Source: Eubacterium sp. ER2 (GTDB taxonomy: Bacteria; Bacillota; Clostridia; Lachnospirales; Lachnospiraceae). Taken from it: a DNA stretch of 42,468 nt. Position numbers and translations under genes: made by a program. The stretch's first letter is position 1. The number at the start of each line of letters is the position of its first letter. The notes under the pieces are model-generated. The model made no database searches. It was not told the origin of the DNA and saw only the letters and a list, made by a program, of their open reading frames with translations. The stretch lies in the NCBI RefSeq assembly GCF_000765215.1, contig NZ_JPJE01000037.1:1-42468 (forward strand), read 5' to 3'. Shown piece by piece: positions 32,335 through 39,504 of the stretch.

Positions 32335-33255
32335 TCACTCCCTCTCCTGCAGGGGAAGGCAGATGGCAAAGTCGGCCCCCTCCCCTTCCCGGGAGCGGAC
32401 CTCCACATATCCGCCCTGGAGCTCTGCGATCCGCCTTGTCAGGTACAGGCCGATCCCGATCCCCTCCACGTCGTGGACCTCCGGCTCCCGGTAAAACCGG
32501 GTAAAGATTTCCGCCTGCCTCTCCAGAGGGATTCCTTTTCCCGTATCTTTCACATGGATTTCCGCAAAGATTTCCCCCTTCTTGACAGACAGTCCTATCC
32601 GGCCTCCCCGCCCGGTGTACTTCACCGCGTTGTCCAGAAGGTTGAACACCGCTTCTTCTGTCCACCTGGGGTCGTGGGATAAAAGGAAAGGCCCCTCCGC
32701 CTCCGCCCGGATCTCGATATCCTTTGCGGCAGCGGCGGCCACCACGGCGGAGATGGCCCGCTTCAGCGTCTCCGCCAGATCGCAGTCCCTCTTTTTTATC
32801 TGGATGATCCCCGTCTCCAGCCGGGACATTTTCACCAGGCTGCGAAAGAGAAAGTCCAGCTTGTCCGTCTGGTGCTCCAGCCTGTCTAGAAAAACTCCGG
32901 TCTCCTCCGGGAGCTCCTCCCTCCTGAGGATTTCCAGGCAGAGCTTCTGATTGGCGATGGGCGTCCTTGTCTGATGGGAAATATCTGAGATGAGCTCCTT
33001 CATCTGCTCCTTGGCCTCCAGGCTCTCCTGCTCTCTTCTCTCCTGGATATGCTGGATGCGGGCCAGTTTCTCATTTACCTTCCCGGACAGGGTATCCCTG
33101 GTCTCCTGGTCATTTTTCAGGGGTTCCCCCGCAAGGAGGGCATCCAGGTTCTCCTCCAGCTCCTCTGTAAATGTATATATATCCTTTTTCTGCCGCCCCA
33201 TCCTCCAGATGGAAATCCCTGCCAGGACAAGGGCCGCGGCTGTGATCGCCATCAT
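32335..33255 (-). CDS. sensor histidine kinase with one membrane segment
   Basis: A 306-residue kinase with a single N-terminal membrane helix (about 3-18) and almost no outside domain, so it probably senses through a partner, here possibly the ABC permease. A coiled coil follows, then the H-box SDISHQTRTPIAN, and the ATPase domain with FNLLDNAVKYT (N box), VKDTGKGIP (G1) and GIGIGLYLTRRI (G2). The ATG at 33255 overlaps the stop codon of the response-regulator gene (ATGA). The longer GTG start nine bases earlier is the alternative. Confidence 0.88.
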   Translation of the reverse strand: MMAITAAALVLAGISIWRMGRQKKDIYTFTEELEENLDALLAGEPLKNDQETRDTLSGKVNEKLARIQHIQERREQESLEAKEQMKELISDISHQTRTPIANQKLCLEILRREELPEETGVFLDRLEHQTDKLDFLFRSLVKMSRLETGIIQIKKRDCDLAETLKRAISAVVAAAAAKDIEIRAEAEGPFLLSHDPRWTEEAVFNLLDNAVKYTGRGGRIGLSVKKGEIFAEIHVKDTGKGIPLERQAEIFTRFYREPEVHDVEGIGIGLYLTRRIAELQGGYVEVRSREGEGADFAICLPLQERE

Positions 33256-33986
33256 CTGATCCACTGATATCCCATCCCGTACACATTTGAAATATATTTG
33301 TGGTCCTCGTCCTCTATCTTACCCCGGAGGCGGCCGATATTGACCGTCAGGGCGTGCCGGTCCACGATCTGACTGCCGCCCTCCCAGAGCCGGTCCAGCA
33401 GCACGTCGTAGGTGAGGAGCTGCCCTTTATGGGAGAGGAATTCCTTAAGGAGCCGGAATTCCGTGGGCGTCACCGGACAGGGCCGGCCCTCCACCTCCGC
33501 CTTTGCCCCCAGAAGGTCCAGGCGCAGATGCCCGTCGTCAAAAATCTGCCCCGCGTCCTTCTTCTCCCTCCTGAGTATCACATCGATCTTCTTCAAGAGC
33601 ACCTTCATGGAAAAGGGCTTGGTCACATAGTCCTGGGCTCCCAGCTCATAGCCCTTCAGCATGTCCTCCTCCAGGTCCCGGGCCGTGAGGAAGAGGACCG
33701 GGGTCCTGCTCCGGCCTCCCCCGCTCTCCGCCAGATACCGGCAGAAGTCAAAGCCCTCCCCGTCCGGCAGGTTCACATCCAAAAGTACCAGGTCCGCCCC
33801 CTCTCCCCGGTGCAGTCTCCCGGCCTCCGAAAGCGAGCGGGCCACAAGGGGGATAAAGCCCTCCTTCTCCAGCATCCAGGCAATCCCCTCTGCCAGCTCC
33901 CGGTCGTCCTCCACAACCAGGATCCTCCCGCCCGGCATCTTCCCCGGTGCCATGCCTGGTCTTTTGTCCGGCATCTTATCTCTCAT
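33252..33986 (-). CDS. OmpR-family response regulator (ABC-linked)
   Basis: A 244-residue regulator. The receiver starts at GGRILVVEDDRELAEG, with the phosphoacceptor Asp in DLVLLDVNLPDGEG and the Lys in FLTARDLEEDMLKGYELGAQDYVTKPF-type region. A C-terminal winged helix (VTPTEFRLLKEFLSH, HALTVNIGRLRGK) follows. A Met- and Pro-rich N-terminal extension of about 20 residues is odd; M17 could be the true start. GGGAG lies seven bases before the first ATG, which I kept. The gene overlaps both the upstream 98-residue gene and the kinase, forming one operon with the ABC genes it probably controls. Confidence 0.9.
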   Translation of the reverse strand: MRDKMPDKRPGMAPGKMPGGRILVVEDDRELAEGIAWMLEKEGFIPLVARSLSEAGRLHRGEGADLVLLDVNLPDGEGFDFCRYLAESGGGRSRTPVLFLTARDLEEDMLKGYELGAQDYVTKPFSMKVLLKKIDVILRREKKDAGQIFDDGHLRLDLLGAKAEVEGRPCPVTPTEFRLLKEFLSHKGQLLTYDVLLDRLWEGGSQIVDRHALTVNIGRLRGKIEDEDHKYISNVYGMGYQWIR

Positions 33987-34272
33987 CTTTCCACTCCCTC
34001 TTTAAAAATTCCGCAATGTCCACCGCCTTGGGCGGGCAGCCTGCCAGTGATCTCCGGAAGCAGCGGGTGCAGTTTCCCACACCCAGCTCTCCCTCCTTCC
34101 CCCGGAACCCCTGGCCGATGGCAATACTCTCTCTTACCTTTCCCTTAAGGTACCCCGTCTCGTCCAGCCGGTCCGGGGCGTAGATGAGGGAGCCGTAGCA
34201 GGCCTCCAAAAGCTCCCTGGTCATCTCACAGTAATCCTTTCCCTGAGTGATATAAATATCCGTCTTCTCCAT
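33976..34272 (-). CDS. 98-residue cysteine-containing protein of unknown function
   Basis: A small soluble protein beginning MEKTDIYITQGKDYCEMT, with a cysteine-rich segment GNCTRCFRRSLAGCPPKAV. Three of its cysteines could bind metal. No known fold is recognised. GGGAG lies nine bases before the ATG. The last 11 bases overlap the response-regulator start, so it is translated with the operon. It might be an accessory of the two-component system, but that is a guess. Confidence 0.6.
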   Translation of the reverse strand: MEKTDIYITQGKDYCEMTRELLEACYGSLIYAPDRLDETGYLKGKVRESIAIGQGFRGKEGELGVGNCTRCFRRSLAGCPPKAVDIAEFLKREWKDER

Positions 34273-34301
34273 ATTCCGTCACTCCCATCCGGCGTTTCTT
34301 A

Positions 34302-35420
34302 TCAGTACAGCTTCCGGTAGATTTCCTCCATCTCGTCCGCCGTGAATTTCACATAGCTCTGGTTTAAAAGCCGCTGCTGAGTCGCCTCCACGCTCTCGGC
34401 AAAGGCCCTGATCTCCTCCTCCTTCATGCCATATTCGCGGAGGGGCTTTCTATGGATCAGGCTGCCCAGAAGCTCCTCTATCTCCCGGTAGACACGCCCG
34501 GGCCCGCATCCCAGGATACCTGCCAGGAACTCATTGAGCCCACCTATGTCGCCCTCCGGGGCCTTCTCCTGGTAGGCCTGGAACACGGCTGTGAGGAACT
34601 GGTAGTTGGCCTCCCCGTGGGTCACATGGTACACCCCGCTCAAAGGATAGGACATGGCGTGGACAGCGCCGGTCCCCGCATTGGCAAAGGAGATGCCCGC
34701 CATGTTGCTGGCCACAAGGAACTCCTCATACAGGCTCTCTCTGCAGCCCTGCCCCTCCCCTGCCAGCTTCCGAAAGCCTCCAAGCAGCATTTCCATGGCC
34801 TGCTTTGCAAACATCCTTGTGTAGAGATTGCTCTTGGGCGACACATAGGACTCAATGGCGTGTATCAGGGCGTCGATGGCGCTGGTGACAAAGAAATGCC
34901 AGGGCAGCTCCTTTAAAAGCTCCGGGATCAGCACCGCGTGGTCCGGGTAAATCTCATCACAGGCCAGTCCCAGCTTTGTGTGCAGCTCCGTCACCTCCGC
35001 GATGGACACGCTGGACACCTCCGAGCCGGCGCCGCAGGTGGTGGGCACAGCCACCAGGGAGCGCACCTTATTAAGCTCTGTCCTTCTCTGGTAAATATCC
35101 GCTGCCGGGGCATCTCCGTCCAGCACCAGTATCTTGGCCATATCGATGACCGCACCGCCGCCGATGGCAATGATCCTTCCACAGCCTGTCTTTCGGAAGT
35201 CCGCAAGAAGCGCGTCCACCATCAGGTCTGTAGGCTCTCCCTGGCCATACCGGCTCTTGCAGCGTATCACTGCACCGGTCTTCTCCAGCCCCGCAAAATG
35301 GGCCTCAAGCACGGATTTCCCCGCCAGGACAAAATCCCCTTCCCCAATCTGGAAATCCTCCACAAACTCCTGCGCGCCGCCGTACTGATGCACCTCCGGC
35401 TTCTCCTGAAATAGTTTCAT
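34302..35420 (-). CDS. 4hbD: 4-hydroxybutyrate dehydrogenase (iron-type alcohol dehydrogenase)
   Basis: A 372-residue group III metal-dependent alcohol dehydrogenase. It closely resembles Clostridium kluyveri 4-hydroxybutyrate dehydrogenase, which interconverts succinate semialdehyde and 4-hydroxybutyrate on the succinate-to-butyrate route. Visible motifs are the nucleotide-binding IIAIGGGAVIDMAKIL, VPTTCGAGSEVSSVSIAE, SAIDALIHAIESYVSPK (metal ligand Asp and His) and YPLSGVYHVTHGEANYQF (further metal-ligand His). GGAGG lies nine bases before the ATG. No other gene of the 4-hydroxybutyrate pathway (CoA-transferase, 4-hydroxybutyryl-CoA dehydratase) is in the window, so a complete route must be encoded elsewhere, or the enzyme has another role. 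Confidence 0.88.
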   Translation of the reverse strand: MKLFQEKPEVHQYGGAQEFVEDFQIGEGDFVLAGKSVLEAHFAGLEKTGAVIRCKSRYGQGEPTDLMVDALLADFRKTGCGRIIAIGGGAVIDMAKILVLDGDAPAADIYQRRTELNKVRSLVAVPTTCGAGSEVSSVSIAEVTELHTKLGLACDEIYPDHAVLIPELLKELPWHFFVTSAIDALIHAIESYVSPKSNLYTRMFAKQAMEMLLGGFRKLAGEGQGCRESLYEEFLVASNMAGISFANAGTGAVHAMSYPLSGVYHVTHGEANYQFLTAVFQAYQEKAPEGDIGGLNEFLAGILGCGPGRVYREIEELLGSLIHRKPLREYGMKEEEIRAFAESVEATQQRLLNQSYVKFTADEMEEIYRKLY

Positions 35421-35499
35421 ATCCTCTGTCCTCCCGTCAAAATCAGCTTTTGTATCATTGTATCATATCTGTCCGCTTTTTCGGCAAAATCCTCTCCGT

Positions 35500-36534
35500 C
35501 TAGAGCGCCCTGATATCCCTCAGGAGGGCCTGCACATCCGCCTCCTTTGTGCTCCAGCTCGTGCAGAAGCGGACGCAGAAACGGCCGTCCCTGGTCTGGA
35601 ACTGATTTTCAAAGATATGGTTTTTGGCCAGCTTTTCCTTCTGCTCCTCTGTCAGAAGGAGGAACTGCTGGTTTGTGGGGCTGTCGATGTAGGACTCTAT
35701 GCCCTTTTCGGCAAAAGCCCGGCGTATGTCCATGGCGTACCCGTCCGCCCGCTCTGTGATGTCAAAGTAGGTGCCGTCCCTGAACAGGGTGTAGAACTGG
35801 AGACCCAGCACCCAGCCCTTGGCCAGCAGTCCCCCGTTCTGCTTCATATAGCTGCGGAAATGGTCCTTCAGCTCCTCATTCACGATGACCACAGCCTCCC
35901 CCATCATGGCCCCGCACTTGGTGCCGCCTATGTAGAAAATATCCGCCGCGGCCGCAATGTCCGCCAGGGTCACGTCATTTCCCTCAGCGCCCAGCCCGTA
36001 GCCCATCCTGGCGCCGTCCACCATCAGGTACAGGCCGTACTTGCGGCAGACCCGGCTGATGTCCGAGAGCTCCTCCTTTGTGTAGATAGTCCCGTACTCG
36101 GAGGGGAAGGACAGGAATACCATCTTCGGCTGGGTCACATGCTCCGGGATGTCGCTTGAGCGGTAGTCCTCCGCCTCCCTCTCCACAGCCCGGGCCGTGA
36201 TCTTCCCCTTCACCCCCGGGACTACGTGTATCTTGTGCCCGGTGTGCTCCACCGCCCCGGTCTCATGGACCTGGATGTGCCCTGAGTCCGCGCAGATGAT
36301 CCCCTGGTAGGGGCGCAGCGCCGCGGCGATCATGGTGTAGTTCACCTGGGTGCCTCCCAGCATGAAGTGGATGTCTGCATCAGCCCCTCCCAGGTGCTTC
36401 TTTATCTCACCGGCTGCCCGCTCGCACCACTCGTCCATACCGTAGCCTCCGTAGCTCTCGCCGTTCGTATCCATAAACGCCTGTAAAATAGCGGGATGAG
36501 CCCCGCAGTTGTAGTCATTGTTCCATCTGATCAT
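35500..36534 (-). CDS. ltaE: low-specificity L-threonine aldolase family PLP enzyme
   Basis: A 344-residue pyridoxal-phosphate enzyme of fold type I. The N-terminus MIRWNNDYNCGAHPAIL, the cofactor-site segment MLGGTQVNYT, HIQVHETGAVEHTGHKI, MVDGARMGYGLGA (Asp interacting with PLP) and FYIGGTKCGAMMG, which holds the PLP Lys, fit the threonine aldolase/beta-eliminating lyase group. It would split L-threonine into glycine and acetaldehyde, or act on a related beta-hydroxy amino acid. AAGGAG lies well placed before the ATG. It is divergently transcribed from the GH3 gene. Substrate specificity is not certain. Confidence 0.85.
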   Translation of the reverse strand: MIRWNNDYNCGAHPAILQAFMDTNGESYGGYGMDEWCERAAGEIKKHLGGADADIHFMLGGTQVNYTMIAAALRPYQGIICADSGHIQVHETGAVEHTGHKIHVVPGVKGKITARAVEREAEDYRSSDIPEHVTQPKMVFLSFPSEYGTIYTKEELSDISRVCRKYGLYLMVDGARMGYGLGAEGNDVTLADIAAAADIFYIGGTKCGAMMGEAVVIVNEELKDHFRSYMKQNGGLLAKGWVLGLQFYTLFRDGTYFDITERADGYAMDIRRAFAEKGIESYIDSPTNQQFLLLTEEQKEKLAKNHIFENQFQTRDGRFCVRFCTSWSTKEADVQALLRDIRAL

Positions 36535-36650
36535 TTTCCCTCTCCTTTTTTACCTCTTTGTATCAATCTGCAGGCATCATAGCCCCGGGCTTTTGGCCTT
36601 AACATCATTTTATACAATATCATTTGCCGCCGCAATCCGAAAATTTTCAT

Positions 36651-36680
36651 CTGTCATTTCCCCTCTCTTTATGCTATGGT
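36651..36680 (+). promoter_or_regulatory. promoter of the GH3 beta-glucosidase gene
   Basis: CTGTCA, an 18-base spacer, then TGC-TATGGT, an extended -10. The layout repeats that of the degV promoter (CTGACA, TGC-TATGAT). Confidence 0.5.
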
Positions 36681-36694
36681 AAAAGAAAAGGCAG

Positions 36695-36716
36695 CGCCGG
36701 CAGACCCCGGCGTTTT
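36695..36716 (+). other. GC-rich leader hairpin with T-run before the GH3 gene
   Basis: CGCCGG (36695-36700) and CCGGCG (36707-36712) form a six-pair stem with a six-base loop, followed by TTTT. It lies about 20 bases upstream of the start codon, between promoter and ribosome site. It might act as an attenuator; it may also simply be GC-rich sequence. Confidence 0.35.
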
Positions 36717-36736
36717 AGAAAGGAATGGTATATCAT

Positions 36737-39034
36737 ATGGAACGCGATATCAGAACCATTGTCAGCCAGATGACTCTGGAGGAAAAGGCCGGCATGTGCT
36801 CCGGCAGGGATTTCTGGCACCTGAAGGGCGTGGAGCGCCTGGGCGTCCCGGAGGTCATGGTGAGCGACGGCCCCCACGGCCTGCGCAAGCAGAACGAGAA
36901 GGCGGACCACCTGGGAGCAAACGAGAGCATCAAGGCGGTCTGCTTTCCCACCGCCTGCGCCACAGCCTGCTCCTTTGACCGGGAGCTCCTAAGAGAGCTG
37001 GGGGAGGCGCTGGGAGACGAGTGCCAGGCGGAGGACGTGTCCGTCATCCTGGGCCCCGCGGTGAACATCAAGCGCTCCCCCTTATGCGGGCGCAATTTCG
37101 AATATTTTTCCGAGGACCCCTATCTGGCCTCCCAGATGGCAGCCGCCCACATCCAGGGCGTGCAGTCCAAAAATGTGGGCACCTCCATCAAGCACTTCGC
37201 AGCCAACAACCAGGAGTACCGCCGTCTGTCCTGCTCCTCAGAGATCGACGAGCGGACTCTCAGGGAAATCTACCTGGCTGCCTTTGAGACGGCCGTCAGG
37301 GAGGGAAAACCTGACACCGTCATGTGCTCCTACAACAAAATCAACGGCACCTTTGCCTCCGAAAACCACTGGCTCCTGACAGAGGTCCTGCGGGACGAGT
37401 GGGGCTTTGAGGGCTATGTCATGTCCGACTGGGGCGCTGTCAACGACAGAGTCCGGGGACTGGAGGCCGGGCTGGACCTGGAGATGCCCGCCAGCGGCGG
37501 ACACACGGACGCAGAGATCGTGGCCGCTGTCAAAGACGGGACCCTGGACGAGGCTGTCCTTAACAGAGCCGTGGAGCGCATCCTGCGCATCATCTTTAAA
37601 TTCGCGGACGACCGCAGGCCCGGCGACTTTGACAAGGAGAAGCATGACAGGCTTGCGGAAAAGATTGCGGAGGAATCCATGGTCCTCCTAAAGAATGATG
37701 GTCTTCTCCCCCTGCCGAAAGCGGGAAAGAAGATCGCCTTTATCGGAAAATTTGCCCAGAAGCCCAGATTCCAGGGCGGCGGCAGCTCCCACATCAACTC
37801 CTGCAAGATCACGGGAGCCCTGGAGGCGGCAGGGCAGCTGCCGGAGATCACCTCTGATATCACCTACGCCCAGGGCTACGATACAGCGGAGGACAGGACC
37901 GACCCGGCCCTCCTCGCCGAGGCGGTAAAGGCCGCAGAGGAGGCGGACGTTGCCGTCATCTTCGCCGGCCTCCCGGACGCCTTTGAGTCCGAGGGCTACG
38001 ACCGGTCTCACATGCAGATGCCAGAGTGCCAGAATGAGCTTATCCGGGAAATCCTCCGAGTACAGAAAAACACGGTCGTCGTCCTCCACAATGGCTCCCC
38101 GGTGGAGATGCCCTGGGCCGGCGATGTAAATGCCATCCTGGAATCCTACCTCTGCGGCCAGGCGGTGGGCGCCGCCCAGGTGCGCCTCCTCTTCGGCCTT
38201 GCCAATCCCTGCGGGAAGCTGGCTGAGACGATCCCCCTGAAGCTGCAGGACAATCCCTCCTATCTGAATTTCCCGGGAGACGGGCAGACGGTAGAGTACA
38301 AAGAAGGAGTGTTCGTGGGCTACCGGTACTATGACACGAAGGAGATGGACGTACGCTTCCCCTTTGGCCACGGGCTCTCCTACACCACCTTCCAGTACAG
38401 CGACATGCAGCTCTCCAGAGGACAGCTCTCGGACCGTGACACCCTGACCGTATCCCTCAAGGTGAAAAACACCGGAACCGTGGCCGGAAAGGAGATCGTT
38501 CAGCTCTACGTGGCAGACCGGACAGGCGCTGCAAACCGGCCGGTGAAGGAGCTGAAAAACTTCACCAAGGTCTTCCTGGAGCCAGGACAGGAGAAGACTG
38601 TGGAGATGACGCTGGACAAGCGCAGCTTCGCCTGGTACAACACGCGGATACACGACTGGTACGCGGCCACCGGCGACTACGAGATCCTGGCCGGGGCCTC
38701 CTCAAGGGACATCCGCCTGACAAAGACCGTCCACTTTGTCACAGAGACACAGCTTCCCTTCCACATCCACAGGAACACCACCGTGGCAGAGCTTCTGGCC
38801 GATGAGCGGACCGCCCCTGTCATCCGCTCCATGATGACCAGTCTCGCCTCAGACATGACCGGAGGCGGGGACAACTCCTCAGAGGCCGCTTCCGAGGCGA
38901 TCACCCCGGAAATGACTCTGAAAATGCTGGAGAACTCTCCGCTCCGCTCCTTCAAGAGCTTCTCCGGACTGTCGGAGGAGGAGCTGACTTCCCTCATCCA
39001 GACACTCCAGGAGGCTGCCGACACCGTCAGGTAG
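36737..39034 (+). CDS. glycoside hydrolase family 3 beta-glucosidase
   Basis: A 765-residue GH3 enzyme without signal peptide, so probably cytoplasmic. The N-terminal TIM-barrel has VSDGPHGLR, VNIKRSPLCGRNFEYFSEDP, KHFAANNQE and VMSDWGAV, in which the Asp is the catalytic nucleophile. Domain 2 contains KKIAFIGKFAQKPRFQGGGSS, a conserved stretch, and the C-terminal fibronectin III-like domain starts near FPFGHGLSYT. About 95 residues beyond that (from PFHIHRNTT) form a tail with unusual Ser/Glu-rich content. The ATG at 36737 is chosen because an AAGGA is nearby; the earlier ATG leaves no spacing. It would hydrolyse terminal beta-glucosides or related oligosaccharides. The aglycone specificity is not readable. 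Confidence 0.9.
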   Translation: MERDIRTIVSQMTLEEKAGMCSGRDFWHLKGVERLGVPEVMVSDGPHGLRKQNEKADHLGANESIKAVCFPTACATACSFDRELLRELGEALGDECQAEDVSVILGPAVNIKRSPLCGRNFEYFSEDPYLASQMAAAHIQGVQSKNVGTSIKHFAANNQEYRRLSCSSEIDERTLREIYLAAFETAVREGKPDTVMCSYNKINGTFASENHWLLTEVLRDEWGFEGYVMSDWGAVNDRVRGLEAGLDLEMPASGGHTDAEIVAAVKDGTLDEAVLNRAVERILRIIFKFADDRRPGDFDKEKHDRLAEKIAEESMVLLKNDGLLPLPKAGKKIAFIGKFAQKPRFQGGGSSHINSCKITGALEAAGQLPEITSDITYAQGYDTAEDRTDPALLAEAVKAAEEADVAVIFAGLPDAFESEGYDRSHMQMPECQNELIREILRVQKNTVVVLHNGSPVEMPWAGDVNAILESYLCGQAVGAAQVRLLFGLANPCGKLAETIPLKLQDNPSYLNFPGDGQTVEYKEGVFVGYRYYDTKEMDVRFPFGHGLSYTTFQYSDMQLSRGQLSDRDTLTVSLKVKNTGTVAGKEIVQLYVADRTGAANRPVKELKNFTKVFLEPGQEKTVEMTLDKRSFAWYNTRIHDWYAATGDYEILAGASSRDIRLTKTVHFVTETQLPFHIHRNTTVAELLADERTAPVIRSMMTSLASDMTGGGDNSSEAASEAITPEMTLKMLENSPLRSFKSFSGLSEEELTSLIQTLQEAADTVR

Positions 39035-39049
39035 CCCCTGAGATCCACA

Positions 39050-39084
39050 CAGGAGCAGACCTTAAAGGTCCGCTCCTGTTTTAT
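39050..39084 (+). terminator. terminator of the GH3 gene
   Basis: CAGGAGC, one mismatch, GACC, loop TTAAA, GGTC, one mismatch, GCTCCTG, then TTTTAT. It is an 11-pair stem with a single internal A/C mismatch and begins about 15 bases after the stop codon. Confidence 0.85.
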
Positions 39085-39189
39085 CTGAAAATTTTGATTT
39101 TTATATGCAAATTAAAAATTTTATTTTGTTTATAATTCTTTTTAATCTGTTATTTTTGTTATTTATTTTATTTTTTCTGTTTTTTTATA

Positions 39190-39459
39190 TTGACATTTCC
39201 AGTTTTGTGAGGTATTATAATGACAACAAAAGAAAAGGAGGACGGACCACCGAAAACTTAATCTTAAATCCAAATTATCAACAAAACTAATGAAAGAGGT
39301 AAAGACCAATGGGAAAGTAATTTAAATCCAAAAAATTCACTATTTGAGATAATAGTTTCAAATAGATATCAAGTAAATAAGGAGGTAAATTCCAATGGAT
39401 GGAATAAGTTGAAAATCCACTGTACCTTTAAAAATCAAAAGATACAGTGGATTTTCTTT
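39190..39459 (+). ncRNA. candidate small RNA with repeated Shine-Dalgarno-like blocks
   Basis: A promoter (TTGACA at 39190, 17 bases, TATTAT at 39213; TATAAT also at 39216) precedes about 235 bases and a strong hairpin terminator. Three loosely repeated blocks, near 39234, 39293 and 39376, each hold an AGGAGG-like element followed by CCANNG: AAAGGAGGACGGACCACCG, GAAAGAGGTAAAGACCAATG, AAGGAGGTAAATTCCAATGG. AAATCCA recurs at 39266-39272 and 39324-39330. The ATGs after blocks two and three open only MGK and MDGIS frames. A shared left arm gives two exclusive hairpins: 39339-39344 with 39351-39356, or 39340-39347 with 39358-39365. No known RNA family is recognised. Confidence 0.35.
39412..39459. 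terminator. bidirectional terminator
   Basis: AAAATCCACTGTA (39412-39424) and TACAGTGGATTTT (39443-39455) are perfect 13-bp arms around an 18-base loop. The plus strand continues TTTTCTTT; the minus strand also ends in a T-run. It would end the AT-rich plus-strand unit and the NagZ-like gene on the minus strand. Confidence 0.75.
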
Positions 39460-39504
39460 GTGCTCTTATTTACTTTTCAGGAGCATGTCCAACATGCGGA
39501 GGGG

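Larger units (their letters stand above)
39035..39504. other. convergent intergenic region, very AT-rich
   Basis: 470 bases without a convincing protein gene. It contains the terminator of the GH3 gene, an AT-rich stretch (39081-39189) with no visible function, a compact promoter-to-terminator unit (39190-39459), and about 45 bases before the end of the NagZ-like gene. A 61-residue hydrophobic open frame at 39105-39290 has no ribosome site and looks like a product of T-rich DNA. Confidence 0.6.

Noticed and set aside
39105-39290. 61-residue hydrophobic open frame on the plus strand
   Set aside because: It has no ribosome site, overlaps the promoter of the AT-rich unit, and its hydrophobic run is what T-rich DNA encodes in any case.
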